A stretch of 64,000 nucleotides of DNA from Kineosporia babensis (lineage in GTDB: Bacteria; Actinomycetota; Actinomycetes; Actinomycetales; Kineosporiaceae): assembly GCF_021129305.1 (NCBI RefSeq), contig NZ_JAJOMB010000022.1, forward strand, positions 123,666 to 187,665. The letters are read 5' to 3'. Of this stretch, positions 32,454 to 40,932 are shown piece after piece (position 1 is the stretch's first letter; every line of letters begins with the position of its first letter). The translations under genes and the position numbers were made by a program. The notes beneath the pieces were generated by a model. That model was not told the origin of the DNA. It ran no database searches and worked only from the letters and a program-made list of their open reading frames with translations.

Positions 32454-32788
32454 GTTCTCTGCGAGATGACGCTTCCAGCTCAACCCGAGAGTTTCCTGGG
32501 AACCGGATCGGTGCCGGCTGATCTGTCACCGGGCTCCCCCGGTGTCTTGCCGACCACGGTGCCGACCTCATCCGTCCCCCATTACTCCGGTCACTGCGCC
32601 ACCTCGCCCCATCAATCCTGGGGCCGGCACCCCGGCTCCACCATCAGGTCATCCCCCGGTCCGACCCTGAGGTACCCCCGCAGCACCGGCAGTACGCCTA
32701 CCTCCGGTTCTGCGTCCGCAGAGGTACATCGCGTGGGGTCCGTCACCCGTCTGCAGTAGATGAGTGTCCACCGGATGGAGCACTACTC
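32454..32788. other. Divergent regulatory region between sigE and the methyltransferase gene
   Basis: This 335-base stretch contains no gene. A GGGAAC at 32498-32503 in the plus direction is a possible -35 element for the methyltransferase, but the expected CGTT downstream is missing. No other structure was clear. Confidence 0.4.
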
Positions 32789-33496
32789 TTGGGGTGCCGG
32801 AGTGGAAACATCCGAGCCGGTCACACCGCCACACCGGAACCACACCCGCTACTGGAGCCGACAATCAAAGCCCCCACGCCCGCCAGTTGGGCCTACGCCG
32901 AGACATTCGTCCCTGAGGACGAAGTACTCGCGCGAGCCCGGGCCCGTGCCGACGCGCTGGGCTTCCCCACGATCGCGCCCGGGGCCGGGGCCGTACTGGG
33001 TGTGGTGGCGGCCGCGCTGCGGGCGCGTGCGGTGGTCGAGATCGGTACCGGCACCGGCGTGAGCGGGGTCTACCTGCTGCGCGGCATGCCCGCCGACGGT
33101 GTGCTCACCACGATCGACGTCGAGGTGGAGAACCAGCGCGCGGCCCGCGAGGCGTTCGCCGAGGCCGGGATCCGCCCCAACCGCACCCGGATGATCCCCG
33201 GCCGGGCGCTGGAGGTCCTGCCACGCCTCACCGACGGCGCCTACGACCTGGTGCTGCTCGAGGCGGGCACGCTAGATGTGGAAGAGCACCTGGAGCAGGC
33301 GGTCCGGTTGCTGCGGCCCGGCGGAGCGGTAGCGGTGAACAACGCGCTCTACCGCGACCGGGTGGCCGACCCGGCCCAGCGTGACCCGATCACCACCTCG
33401 ATCCGGGAACTGGGCAAGGCCGTCCGCGACCACAAGCAGCTCCTGCCGGCCATGCTGCCCTCCGGGGGCGGCCTTCTGCTGGCGGTGAAGCGCTGA
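32789..33496 (+). CDS. O-methyltransferase (class I, SAM-dependent)
   Basis: The product is a Rossmann-fold methyltransferase of the catechol-O-methyltransferase-like family. The SAM-binding loop is VVEIGTGTGVSGVYLL, followed by the acidic LTTIDVEVENQRAAREAFAEAG. It is the counterpart of mycobacterial Rv1220c, which is likewise divergent from sigE. The start is uncertain: TTG at 32789 gives the longest frame and there is no convincing ribosome site; the conserved region begins near 32880 (SWAYAETFVPED). The substrate is unknown. Confidence 0.8.
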   Translation: MGCRSGNIRAGHTATPEPHPLLEPTIKAPTPASWAYAETFVPEDEVLARARARADALGFPTIAPGAGAVLGVVAAALRARAVVEIGTGTGVSGVYLLRGMPADGVLTTIDVEVENQRAAREAFAEAGIRPNRTRMIPGRALEVLPRLTDGAYDLVLLEAGTLDVEEHLEQAVRLLRPGGAVAVNNALYRDRVADPAQRDPITTSIRELGKAVRDHKQLLPAMLPSGGGLLLAVKR

Positions 33497-33576
33497 GCCG
33501 CGAAGGCGGGGGCCGGCACGCAACAGGTTCGGGAACCGGTTCCGGATCGAACGAGCAGCCGGAGAACTCCGAACAG

Positions 33577-34164
33577 GTGATCAGCCCGCTGCTGAGCTCT
33601 TCCGGTTACCGCGGCATCGACCTCGGCCTGGACGCTCCTGCCGCAGGTGCTTCCTCCCGGGGCGCCCACGCGGCGTCCCCCGAGGAAAGCTCGCCACCTA
33701 CGGAACACGAGCGCATCGACCTGACCCAGTACGACCAGGAACCCGCTGCCGAGGATCTGGAGTACCCCGAGTACGCGGACGACGACCTCACCGAGGAAGA
33801 GCGCACAGGCCAGTACCGCACCGGCCCGATCAACCCCAACCGTCCGACCGCGCCGCGACGGCTGCAGCGGGGCGGCGAGCAGTTGAGCGTCATGGTCGGC
33901 CACCGGCTGCTGGTGGGCATCACCTTCCTGGACGAGTCAGGCAACGTCACCAACGCCCAGCAGTTCTGCGGGCGGGTGCTCGAGGTGGCCGACGGCGTCG
34001 TGGTGGTGGAACGCCCCGGCGAACCCGAGCCCGCGGTTCTGCCGGCCGATGTGGCGGCCTACCGCAAGGCCCAGAGCGGCCGCTACACGCTGCGCGACAC
34101 CGGCCAGATCGTGATCGACCCGGACTTCGTGAGCACCTGGCAGGTCGCCGCGGTCGAGGACTGA
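33577..34164 (+). CDS. Conserved hypothetical protein
   Basis: I do not recognise a named family. The 195-residue product has a disordered acidic N-terminal half (Ser/Ala/Glu/Asp-rich to about residue 85) and a compact C-terminal domain (GEQLSVMVGHRLLVGITFLDESGN, QQFCGRVLEVADGVVVVERPG) that looks like a small beta-barrel, possibly PRC- or Sm-like. GTG at 33577 was used. It ends in front of a terminator shared with pepA. Confidence 0.65.
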   Translation: MISPLLSSSGYRGIDLGLDAPAAGASSRGAHAASPEESSPPTEHERIDLTQYDQEPAAEDLEYPEYADDDLTEEERTGQYRTGPINPNRPTAPRRLQRGGEQLSVMVGHRLLVGITFLDESGNVTNAQQFCGRVLEVADGVVVVERPGEPEPAVLPADVAAYRKAQSGRYTLRDTGQIVIDPDFVSTWQVAAVED

Positions 34165-34183
34165 CCCTCGCCCAACGTGCCTG

Positions 34184-34206
34184 TCATCGGGGCAACGCCC
34201 CGGTGA
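34184..34206. terminator. Bidirectional terminator before pepA
   Basis: TCATCGGGGC at 34184-34193 pairs with GCCCCGGTGA at 34197-34206 (one T-G wobble) around AAC, between two convergent genes. Confidence 0.7.
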
Positions 34207-34218
34207 CCTACGAATCTT

Positions 34219-35763
34219 CTAGCGCAGGCCTTCCAGCCAGCGCAGCAGGAGTCGCGCACCGAAACCGGTGCCGCCCCGGGTGACTTCGTACTCCTCACGC
34301 TCCGAACGCGCCGGGCCGGCGATGTCCAGATGGGCCCAGCGCGCGTTGCCGACGAACTCACGCAGGAAGAGGGCAGCCGTGATCGCGCCGCCTCCGCTGG
34401 TGTCGGCGCCGCGGCCGGTGACGTGGCGGATGTCGGCCAGCGTCGAATCGAGCACCGGGCGGTAGTCCTCGACCAGGGGCATGCGCCACAACGATTCCCC
34501 GCTGCCGGCGCCGGCCGCGGTGAGGGCGGCGGCCAGGCGGTCGGTGTTGCTGAAGAGCGCGCCGTGCCGCTTGCCCAGGCCGAGCGAGGCGGCACCGGTC
34601 AGGGTGGCGATGTCGACGACGACCTCGGGATCGAGGTTGCCGACCGCGTAGCCCAGTCCGTCGGCCAGGACCATCCGGCCCTCGGCATCGGTGTTCAGGA
34701 TCTCGACCGTCTTGCCGCCGTAGGTGGTGACCACGTCGCCCGGACGGTAGGAGTCGGCGCCGAACGCGTTCTCGGCCAGCGGCAGCAGACCGGTGACCGG
34801 ACGGCGGACGCCGACCTCGGGGCAGGCCAGCAAGGTGGCGAGCACCGCGGCGGCCCCGGACATGTCGGTCTTCATCGAGACCATCGACGTGCGCGGCTTG
34901 ATCGAGATGCCGCCGGTGTCGTAGGTGATGCCCTTGCCGACCAGAACGATCGGCTTGCGGGCCCGCACGCCCTCGGGCCGGTAGTCGATCCGGACGAACC
35001 GGGGCGGGGTGCTGGAGCCGGAGCCGACGGCCAGCAGACCGCCGAAACCCTCTTCGGCCAGCCGCGCCTCGTCCCAGATCCGGACTTCCAGCCCGGCCGC
35101 GGCGCCGAGTTCGGCAGCCTGGGCGGCGAGCCAGGCCGGGCTCTTGAGGTTGGCCGGGGTCTCGGCCAGGTCGCGGGCCAGAACGGTGGCCCGGGCGTGG
35201 GCCCGGCCCCGGTCCAGTCCGGCCTCGGGATGAGCGCCGACCAGGGTGACCTGGGGGACGGGCGAAGATTCGGTGCGGGACTTCAGGCCCGCGCTGGGCG
35301 GGGTGTACCCGCCGAGAACCACACCCTCGACCACCGCGCGAGCACCTTCCGCGGATGATCCGTTACCGAGGGTGGTGATCACATGGCGACGGCCCCGGGC
35401 GGAACGGCCGAGCGCGGCCGCGGCCCGGCGCAGGTCCTGCGGGGTGCCCGCGCCGATCCCGACCAGGACGAACCGCTGCGGCAGACCGTCCGGGGCCAGC
35501 ACCGGAACCCGGACGATCTCCCCGGTGCTGCCCTTGACCCGCTCGGCCTCGATCACCGCGCGCAGGTCCACGCCGTAGGCGGCGGCGACCTGATCGCCGT
35601 GCCGGTCCGCGACGACCGAACCCTCGGCCTTGCGGACCGACACCGCGACCAGGTCGGCCTCCTGCGTCTGCCGCAGTGCGGAGACGAGGTTCCCGGACCT
35701 GCTCGTGACGCTGGTCTGCGGTCCCACTCGGGGTGCTACCGCTACCGGTGCCACCGCAACCAT
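34219..35763 (-). CDS. pepA: Leucyl aminopeptidase (M17)
   Basis: The 514-residue protein is an M17 cytosolic aminopeptidase that trims N-terminal residues and handles Cys-Gly from thiol breakdown. The N-terminal macro-like domain is followed by the catalytic domain with VGKGITYDTGGISIKP (metal ligands Lys and Asp), the signature NTDAEGRMVLAD, and SGGGAITAALFLREF. The length and motifs are complete. ATG at 35763 follows GGAGG. It is transcribed separately from the DUF3117 gene upstream. Confidence 0.95.
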   Translation of the reverse strand: MVAVAPVAVAPRVGPQTSVTSRSGNLVSALRQTQEADLVAVSVRKAEGSVVADRHGDQVAAAYGVDLRAVIEAERVKGSTGEIVRVPVLAPDGLPQRFVLVGIGAGTPQDLRRAAAALGRSARGRRHVITTLGNGSSAEGARAVVEGVVLGGYTPPSAGLKSRTESSPVPQVTLVGAHPEAGLDRGRAHARATVLARDLAETPANLKSPAWLAAQAAELGAAAGLEVRIWDEARLAEEGFGGLLAVGSGSSTPPRFVRIDYRPEGVRARKPIVLVGKGITYDTGGISIKPRTSMVSMKTDMSGAAAVLATLLACPEVGVRRPVTGLLPLAENAFGADSYRPGDVVTTYGGKTVEILNTDAEGRMVLADGLGYAVGNLDPEVVVDIATLTGAASLGLGKRHGALFSNTDRLAAALTAAGAGSGESLWRMPLVEDYRPVLDSTLADIRHVTGRGADTSGGGAITAALFLREFVGNARWAHLDIAGPARSEREEYEVTRGGTGFGARLLLRWLEGLR

Positions 35764-35815
35764 CTGTTCCCGACCTCCGTCACTGCGGCCGGTGCGGACA
35801 CCGGCCGGACCCGTA

Positions 35816-35983
35816 CTAGTTGCCTACCGCCTTGAGCGCGTCACCCAGCTCGCTCGCTTCTGTGGCGGACATCTCAACCACCAGCCGGCCGCCACCTTCG
35901 AGAGGAACGCGCATGACGATGCCGCGCCCTTCCTTCGTGACCTCCAGCGGTCCGTCGCCGGTCCTCGGCTTCATGGCCGCCAT
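35816..35983 (-). CDS. DUF3117 small protein (55 aa)
   Basis: A 55-codon gene encodes MAAMKPRTGDGPLEV followed by KEGRGIVMRVPLEGGGR, LVVEMSATEASELGDAL and a final KAVGN. This is the DUF3117 family, one of the most conserved small proteins of actinobacteria (mycobacterial Rv1211, next to tagA as here). AAGGGGAG precedes the ATG at 35983. The function is unknown; the fold is a small beta-rich domain. A 290-base non-coding stretch lies between it and tag. Confidence 0.92.
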   Translation of the reverse strand: MAAMKPRTGDGPLEVTKEGRGIVMRVPLEGGGRLVVEMSATEASELGDALKAVGN

Positions 35984-36273
35984 CTGGCTCCCCTTCCTCG
36001 GCGCGACTCCTGATCTTGGAATCGCTGAATGCTAGTGGGCACAACACCCGCCGCGAACCCGTGCCAGGCACGGAGCGTGACCTCGAGCATTATCCCGCTT
36101 ACCGGTTCCACTACGAAACGCGGTGGCCCCCGGCGGGGTCCGCACGCCTCATTTTGCTGCCACCACAACCTGCGATGCAGGATTTGCCGCCCGAGGGGGC
36201 CGCATTACATCAGCCGGTGCCGGACGATTTTGGCATGACCTGGGACATCGGCGCGCTCTTCGCGCCCCAACCG

Positions 36274-36894
36274 TCACTTTTTCGCCGCTGAACCGCGGCC
36301 TGAGGCGTCCCGGGCCAGGCACCCCTGGAAGTGGTCGTTGACCAGCCCGCAGGCCTGCATGGCGGCGTAGGCGGTGGTCGGGCCGACGAACGCGAAGCCC
36401 CGCCGCTTGAGCTCCTTGGCCAGGGCCGTGGAGGCGGGCGTGGTGGCCGGGACGTCGGCGGCCCGGCGCGGCGCCCGAGCAGGCTTCTCCGGCGCGAACG
36501 ACCAGATCAGCGCGTCGAGGCCGCCCTCGACCGAGTCCCGGACCTCGAGAACGGCCCGGGCGTTGCGCACCGCGGCGTTGATCTTGGCCCGGTTGCGCAC
36601 GATCCCCGGATCGCCGAGCAACCGGTCCACGTCGGCCTCGCCGAAGGCCGCGACCTTCTCCGGGTCGAAGCCGTGGAAGGCAGCCCGGAAATTCTCCCGT
36701 TTGCGCAGAATCGTGATCCAGGCCAGACCCGACTGAAACGCCTCCAAGGTGATCCGCTCGAACAGCCGCGTCTCGCCCCGCACCGGACGCCCCCACTCCT
36801 CGTCGTGGTAGGCCCGGTACTCCGCGCTGGAGGTGCCCCAGAAACAGCGCCGTAGGCCGTCCTCGCCGGTGAGCAGGGCAGGTGTCTCAGCCAT
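36274..36894 (-). CDS. tag: DNA-3-methyladenine glycosylase I
   Basis: The 206-residue enzyme removes 3-methyladenine from alkylated DNA in base excision repair. Signatures of Tag are CFWGTSSAEYRAYHDEEWG, LFERITLEAFQSGLAWITIL and VGPTTAYAAMQACGLVNDH, with a helix-hairpin-helix-type core and the C-x-x-H zinc-binding elements of the family. The 5' end overlaps the SRPBCC gene by eight bases, making them translationally coupled. The short C-terminal tail ends in Ala-Lys-Lys. Confidence 0.95.
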   Translation of the reverse strand: MAETPALLTGEDGLRRCFWGTSSAEYRAYHDEEWGRPVRGETRLFERITLEAFQSGLAWITILRKRENFRAAFHGFDPEKVAAFGEADVDRLLGDPGIVRNRAKINAAVRNARAVLEVRDSVEGGLDALIWSFAPEKPARAPRRAADVPATTPASTALAKELKRRGFAFVGPTTAYAAMQACGLVNDHFQGCLARDASGRGSAAKK

Positions 36895-37399
36895 CGGATC
36901 CCTTCTCGATCTGGCGGGCCATCTTCCGCAGCGCCGCCCCGTAGCCGGCCTTGGCCACCGCAGCGATCACCGGTGCGGCCCAACGGGTGAGCGGCTCGGG
37001 AGGCACCCGGATCTCTTCGGTCCAGACCAGCCGGGTGGTGGGCCGGCCGGAGGAGCCGGTACCGGAAAAGAGCTCCGCCACGATCCAGCCGCGCACCGCC
37101 CACCCGGTCTTGCGCACCCGGAAGCGGGCCGCCGCCGAGGTACCTTCTTCCCGCCCTTCCGGGTCGGCCAGACCCGTAGCGGCCGGCGGCCGGTACTCCT
37201 CGATCTCCATCGGGTCGTCGAAGGCCAGCGGCCCGAAACCCGTCCGCGCGACGAACGACGAACCCGGTGCATTGCCCGGCCCGATCACCCGAATGGTGGT
37301 CAGCGGGGCCAGTTCGGCGTGGGCGGGCCAGTCGGTCAGCCGGGCCCACACCTGCGCGACCGGCGCGGCGACCGGGACCTCGACCCGGAACTGCGCCAT
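36887..37399 (-). CDS. SRPBCC (polyketide cyclase/START-like) protein
   Basis: The 170-residue protein has the helix-grip fold of SRPBCC/polyketide cyclase-2: VEVPVAAPVAQVWARLTDW, TTIRVIGPGNAPGSSFVAR and VWTEEIRVPPEPLTRW. Such proteins bind hydrophobic ligands; no substrate is visible. ATG at 37399 overlaps the DivIVA-like gene's stop (TGATG), and the 3' end overlaps tag by eight bases, so it is in a coupled operon with both. Confidence 0.85.
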   Translation of the reverse strand: MAQFRVEVPVAAPVAQVWARLTDWPAHAELAPLTTIRVIGPGNAPGSSFVARTGFGPLAFDDPMEIEEYRPPAATGLADPEGREEGTSAAARFRVRKTGWAVRGWIVAELFSGTGSSGRPTTRLVWTEEIRVPPEPLTRWAAPVIAAVAKAGYGAALRKMARQIEKGSDG

Positions 37400-38388
37400 C
37401 AGGAACGCTCTTCCGGCCGGGACCCCGGGAACTCACCGGTGAGCGGATCGCCTGCGGCGCGGCGCCGGGGGCGGCGCAGCGGTCGGGTAACCGGATCAGG
37501 GGACGGGGTGGGCGCGTTGGCGGAAGAAGGTGCGGGATCGCTGGTGGGAGAAGATGTCTCGGGGACGCTGGGATCGGGCCAGGAAGGAGCCGCGACGCCG
37601 GCGGGGAGGCCGGAGGAGGGACCGCTGCCCTGAGCAGAGCCGAGTGGAGCGGCACCAGAGCCTGAGGTGGCTCCAGAGTCCGCCGGGCGCTCAGGAACGG
37701 CACCCGGCCCGGGATCGAGGCCAGCGCCGATCTCAGGCCCGGATTCAGGCTCGGTCCTGCGGCCAGGAGCAGCGCCCGTCCCGTAACCGGAGGCAGAACT
37801 GGCCCCCAGGCCGGCAGCTGCGCCGGCCCCGTAACCGGAGGCGGAGCTGGCCCCTTGGCCGGCAACTGCGCCGGTCGCGAATCCGTACGCAGGCCCGGTT
37901 CCTGGGCCGGGAGCCCCGCCTGCGCCAGGTTGACCGGCCTCACCTGATTGCCCAGGGGCAGCGCTCTGCCAACTCGGCTCGTCCTGCGGCTCAACTGTCC
38001 GCCCGGCATCGGCCGGCCCAACATTGGCGGGCCCAGCGCTGGCGGCACCTTCACCCGGCACCGTCACATCCGAGAGACCACCGTTCAGCAGCCCGCCGCG
38101 CGCCATCTGCAGGCGGGCAGACCGCTCCTGCGCCACCTCGGCCCGCAGCCGGTCCACCTCGGCGCCGAGTACGTCCAGCGCGGCATCCACCTGGTCCATC
38201 CGGTAGCCGCGCAGGCCCTGCACGAAGCGCAGCGCGGCCACGTCACGGCCGGTGATGCCTTCGGCCGGCAGGGCCCGGGCCGGGACGGTCGGGGCCGGTT
38301 CGTCCAGGCCGCCGCGGATCATGCCGGTGGCCACGGCGATCACCGCGGCGATCACGGCGAGGGTGAGCAGCAGAAGCAGCAGGGTCAC
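37399..38388 (-). CDS. Membrane-anchored DivIVA-domain protein with disordered tail
   Basis: The 329-residue protein begins with a membrane helix (TLLLLLLTLAVIAAVIAVATGMI) followed by a DivIVA-like motif (ALRFVQGLRGYRMDQVDAALDVLGAEVDRLRAEV), so it can bind curved membranes or recruit growth machinery. The mycobacterial counterpart (Rv1209) has the same position between gpgS and tagA but only about a third of this length. From residue about 100 the sequence is Pro/Ala/Gly/Ser-rich and probably disordered, with repeated SASGYG units. GTG at 38388 puts the membrane helix at the start. Confidence 0.82.
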   Translation of the reverse strand: MTLLLLLLTLAVIAAVIAVATGMIRGGLDEPAPTVPARALPAEGITGRDVAALRFVQGLRGYRMDQVDAALDVLGAEVDRLRAEVAQERSARLQMARGGLLNGGLSDVTVPGEGAASAGPANVGPADAGRTVEPQDEPSWQSAAPGQSGEAGQPGAGGAPGPGTGPAYGFATGAVAGQGASSASGYGAGAAAGLGASSASGYGTGAAPGRRTEPESGPEIGAGLDPGPGAVPERPADSGATSGSGAAPLGSAQGSGPSSGLPAGVAAPSWPDPSVPETSSPTSDPAPSSANAPTPSPDPVTRPLRRPRRRAAGDPLTGEFPGSRPEERS

Positions 38389-38434
38389 GCGACAGATCGT
38401 CCCACGGGCCACCGACAGTTCGGGTTTGTCGCGC

Positions 38435-39427
38435 CTATGAGCTGGTCAGGACCTGCTCGATCGGCGCCCGGCCGGAGCGCGCGACGGTCCGTACCACCGG
38501 ATGCCAGCCACCCCCGGCCTCAGGCCTTACCGACGAACCAGCCGACGAACCAGCCGAAGAACCAGCCTCGGCGAACTGCACCAGGTCGACCGGCTGCGGC
38601 TCTTCGTCCACCCCGGCGCGATCCAGCACCACCGCCAGGATCTCCGAGGCCATCACCCCCAGGTCGGCCAGATCCCGGTTGCGATGCTTGCGCACCCCCA
38701 GGTCCACCTGCCCGATCGCGTCCAGCCCGGCCCGGCGCACGGTGTCCATCAGCAGGGCGATCTCGACCCCGTACCCACCGGCGAACGGCAACTGCTCCAG
38801 CAGCGCCCGCCGGGCCGCGTACTCCCCGCCCAGCGGCTGCACGACCCCACTCAGCTGGGGCGCGAACCGGGCCAGCAACGGCCGGGCCATCAGCTCGGTC
38901 ACCCGGCCGCCACCGCTGCGCTGCTCCACCGAGTCCAGCCGCAGCGGCCGCCGGTAGAAGCCCTTGACCAGCTGCACCTGCGGTTCGGTGAGCAGCGGCC
39001 CGAGCAGGCCGACCACCACCTCCGGCCCCACCTCGACCAGATCCGCGTCCACGAACACCACCAGGTCGCCGGTGGTCGCGGCCAGCGAGCGCCAGAGCAC
39101 CTCGCCCTTGCCCGGCCGCGGCTCCACCCCGGGCAGCGCCTCGGCCAGCCCGATCACCTTGGCCCCGGCCGCGGCCGCGCGCTGTGCCGTGCGGTCGGTG
39201 CACCCGCCGTCCATCACCACGATCTCGTCCACCAGGGGCCCGGCCGCGCGGACCGCCTCGACCACCCCGGCGACCGTCGCCTCCTCGTTCAGCGCCGGCA
39301 GCACCACGCTGACCGTCTGCCCCCGCTTGGCCTCGAACAGCTGCGCAGCCGACCACGGCACCGGCTGCCACGTCCGCCGCGCGAACCAGCCCCGCACGTC
39401 CTCACGCAGTTCTGAACCACCGCTCAC
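38435..39427 (-). CDS. gpgS: Glucosyl-3-phosphoglycerate synthase
   Basis: The 330-residue GT-A enzyme transfers glucose from a nucleotide sugar to 3-phosphoglycerate, the first step of methylglucose lipopolysaccharide/glucosylglycerate synthesis. Motifs are VVLPALNEEATVAGVV, VMDGGCTDRT, DxD VFVDADLVEVGPE and PLGGEYAARRALLEQLPF. The mycobacterial orthologue is Rv1208, with folP2 upstream, as here. GTG at 39427 overlaps the folP2-like stop by four bases. The C-terminus has a SSAGSSAG insertion. Confidence 0.93.
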   Translation of the reverse strand: MSGGSELREDVRGWFARRTWQPVPWSAAQLFEAKRGQTVSVVLPALNEEATVAGVVEAVRAAGPLVDEIVVMDGGCTDRTAQRAAAAGAKVIGLAEALPGVEPRPGKGEVLWRSLAATTGDLVVFVDADLVEVGPEVVVGLLGPLLTEPQVQLVKGFYRRPLRLDSVEQRSGGGRVTELMARPLLARFAPQLSGVVQPLGGEYAARRALLEQLPFAGGYGVEIALLMDTVRRAGLDAIGQVDLGVRKHRNRDLADLGVMASEILAVVLDRAGVDEEPQPVDLVQFAEAGSSAGSSAGSSVRPEAGGGWHPVVRTVARSGRAPIEQVLTSS

Positions 39428-40320
39428 GCCAGCCCCCGCACCGCACGAGCCGGCGGCCGTTCACCGCGGATGCTCGCTACCATGTCGATCGCCCGCCGGC
39501 TGGCCGCGACGTCGTGCACCCGGAAGACCTTCGCCCCGCACCAGGCCGCCACAGCCGTCGCCGCCAGCGTCCCCTCGAGCCGTTCGTCCACCGGCAGGTC
39601 CAGCGTCTCGCCCACGAAGTCCTTGCGGGACAACGACATCAGCACCGGGTGCCCTAGCGCCACCAGATCGTCGGTACGGCGCAGCAGAGCCAGGCCGTGC
39701 CAGGTGTTCTTCCCGAAGTCGTGGGTCGGGTCCAGGAGCAAGGACTCCCCCGGGACCCCAGCGTCCATTGCTCGTCGGGCACTGGAGGCCAGACCGCTCA
39801 GGACGTCGTCGACCACCCCCTCTGGCGAGGTGCCGTAGCCCACCCGGTGCGGACGCGTCCGTGGGACCGCTCCGCCGGTGTGGGAGCAGACCAACCCCGC
39901 CCCCGCGGCAGCCGCGATCTCAGGGAGCTCCGGATCGTGACCGGCCCAGGTGTCATTGATCAGGTCCGCCCCGGCCGCGCACGCCTCCCGGGCCACGTCG
40001 GCCCGCCAGGTGTCCACGCTGAGCAGCAGATTGGGGTGGGCCGCGCGAATCCGGGCGATGAACGGGACCACCCGGCGCAGTTCCTCGGCCGTGTCCACCA
40101 GATCGCCCGGGCCAGCCTTCACCCCGCCCACGTCGACGATGTCCGCGCCGTCGGCCTCGGCCTTCGCCACCGCGGCGGCCGCCTTGTCCTCGTCGAACAT
40201 CCGGTTGCCGGCATAGAACGAGTCGGGGGTGCGGTTGATCACCGCCATCACCACCGGCACACCGGGCGCGAAATCCCGGCCGCCGAGCCGGAGCCGGGCG
40301 GAGGGGGCAGGCAGCGTCAC
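39424..40320 (-). CDS. folP2: Dihydropteroate synthase-like protein (FolP2)
   Basis: The 298-residue TIM barrel matches dihydropteroate synthase: VVMAVINRTPDSFYAGNR (the NxTPDSF substrate loop with Arg instead of the usual Val), DIVDVGGVKAGPG, LLSVDTWRADVA and SLSRKDFVGE. It belongs to the second actinobacterial paralogue group, of which the mycobacterial member (Rv1207) lacks measurable folate activity, so a different substrate in the gpgS operon is possible. It is coupled to both neighbours by four-base overlaps. Confidence 0.9.
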   Translation of the reverse strand: MTLPAPSARLRLGGRDFAPGVPVVMAVINRTPDSFYAGNRMFDEDKAAAAVAKAEADGADIVDVGGVKAGPGDLVDTAEELRRVVPFIARIRAAHPNLLLSVDTWRADVAREACAAGADLINDTWAGHDPELPEIAAAAGAGLVCSHTGGAVPRTRPHRVGYGTSPEGVVDDVLSGLASSARRAMDAGVPGESLLLDPTHDFGKNTWHGLALLRRTDDLVALGHPVLMSLSRKDFVGETLDLPVDERLEGTLAATAVAAWCGAKVFRVHDVAASRRAIDMVASIRGERPPARAVRGLA

Positions 40321-40910
40321 GGAGCGGACTCCACCTGCTCGATCACGGCCGGCACCACCGGCAGTTCGCCGAGCCGGGCGTCGATCTGATCCAGCGCCTC
40401 GTCCACCGAAGCCGTCCAGGCCAAGGTCTCGAGCGCGGACTCGGACAGGAAGTTCTCGGCCGAGAGCTTCCTGATCAGCTCGTGCAGCGGCGCGTACAGC
40501 CCGGTCGGGTCGAGCACCACCACCGGCTTGGCGTGCATACCCAGCGAGGCCGCCACCCAGACCTCGGTCAGCTCCTCGAGCGTGCCGATCCCGCCCGGCA
40601 GGGTCAGGAAGGCGTCCGCCAGCTCGTCCATCCGCCCCTTCCGGGTGCGCATGTCGGGGGTGACGATCAGCTCGTCCGAGTCGTGGTCGGCCACCTCCAG
40701 ATCGACCAGCGCCTGCGGGATCACCCCCACGGTGTGCCGGCCGCCGGCCCGTACCGCCTGGGCCACCGCGCCCATCATCGAGACCGAGCCGCCGCCGGAG
40801 ACCAGGTCATGGCCCCGGGCGGCGATCGCGGTGCCCACCTGGGCGGCGAGCTCGACGAAGGCGGGATCGATCCTCACGGACGACGAGCAGAAAACACAGA
40901 TGCGGGCCAC
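40317..40910 (-). CDS. LOG-family (TIGR00730) protein
   Basis: The 197-residue protein is a Lonely Guy-type phosphoribohydrolase, with the Rossmann SGGGSVSMMGAVAQAV and the active-site motif LPGGIGTLEELTE. Family members release cytokinins or related nucleobases from nucleoside 5'-monophosphates; in mycobacteria (Rv1205) this type is the LOG whose activity has been tested. GTG at 40910 has CAGAAT six bases upstream. It is the second of two LOG genes in tandem, 22 bases apart. Confidence 0.9.
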   Translation of the reverse strand: MARICVFCSSSVRIDPAFVELAAQVGTAIAARGHDLVSGGGSVSMMGAVAQAVRAGGRHTVGVIPQALVDLEVADHDSDELIVTPDMRTRKGRMDELADAFLTLPGGIGTLEELTEVWVAASLGMHAKPVVVLDPTGLYAPLHELIRKLSAENFLSESALETLAWTASVDEALDQIDARLGELPVVPAVIEQVESAP

Positions 40911-40932
40911 CAGGCCATTCTGACCCGGTGGC

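Noticed and set aside
36016..36291. A 91-codon plus-strand frame upstream of the DUF3117 gene
   Set aside because: It overlaps the tag gene's 3' end, has no ribosome site and looks like a promoter region rather than a gene.
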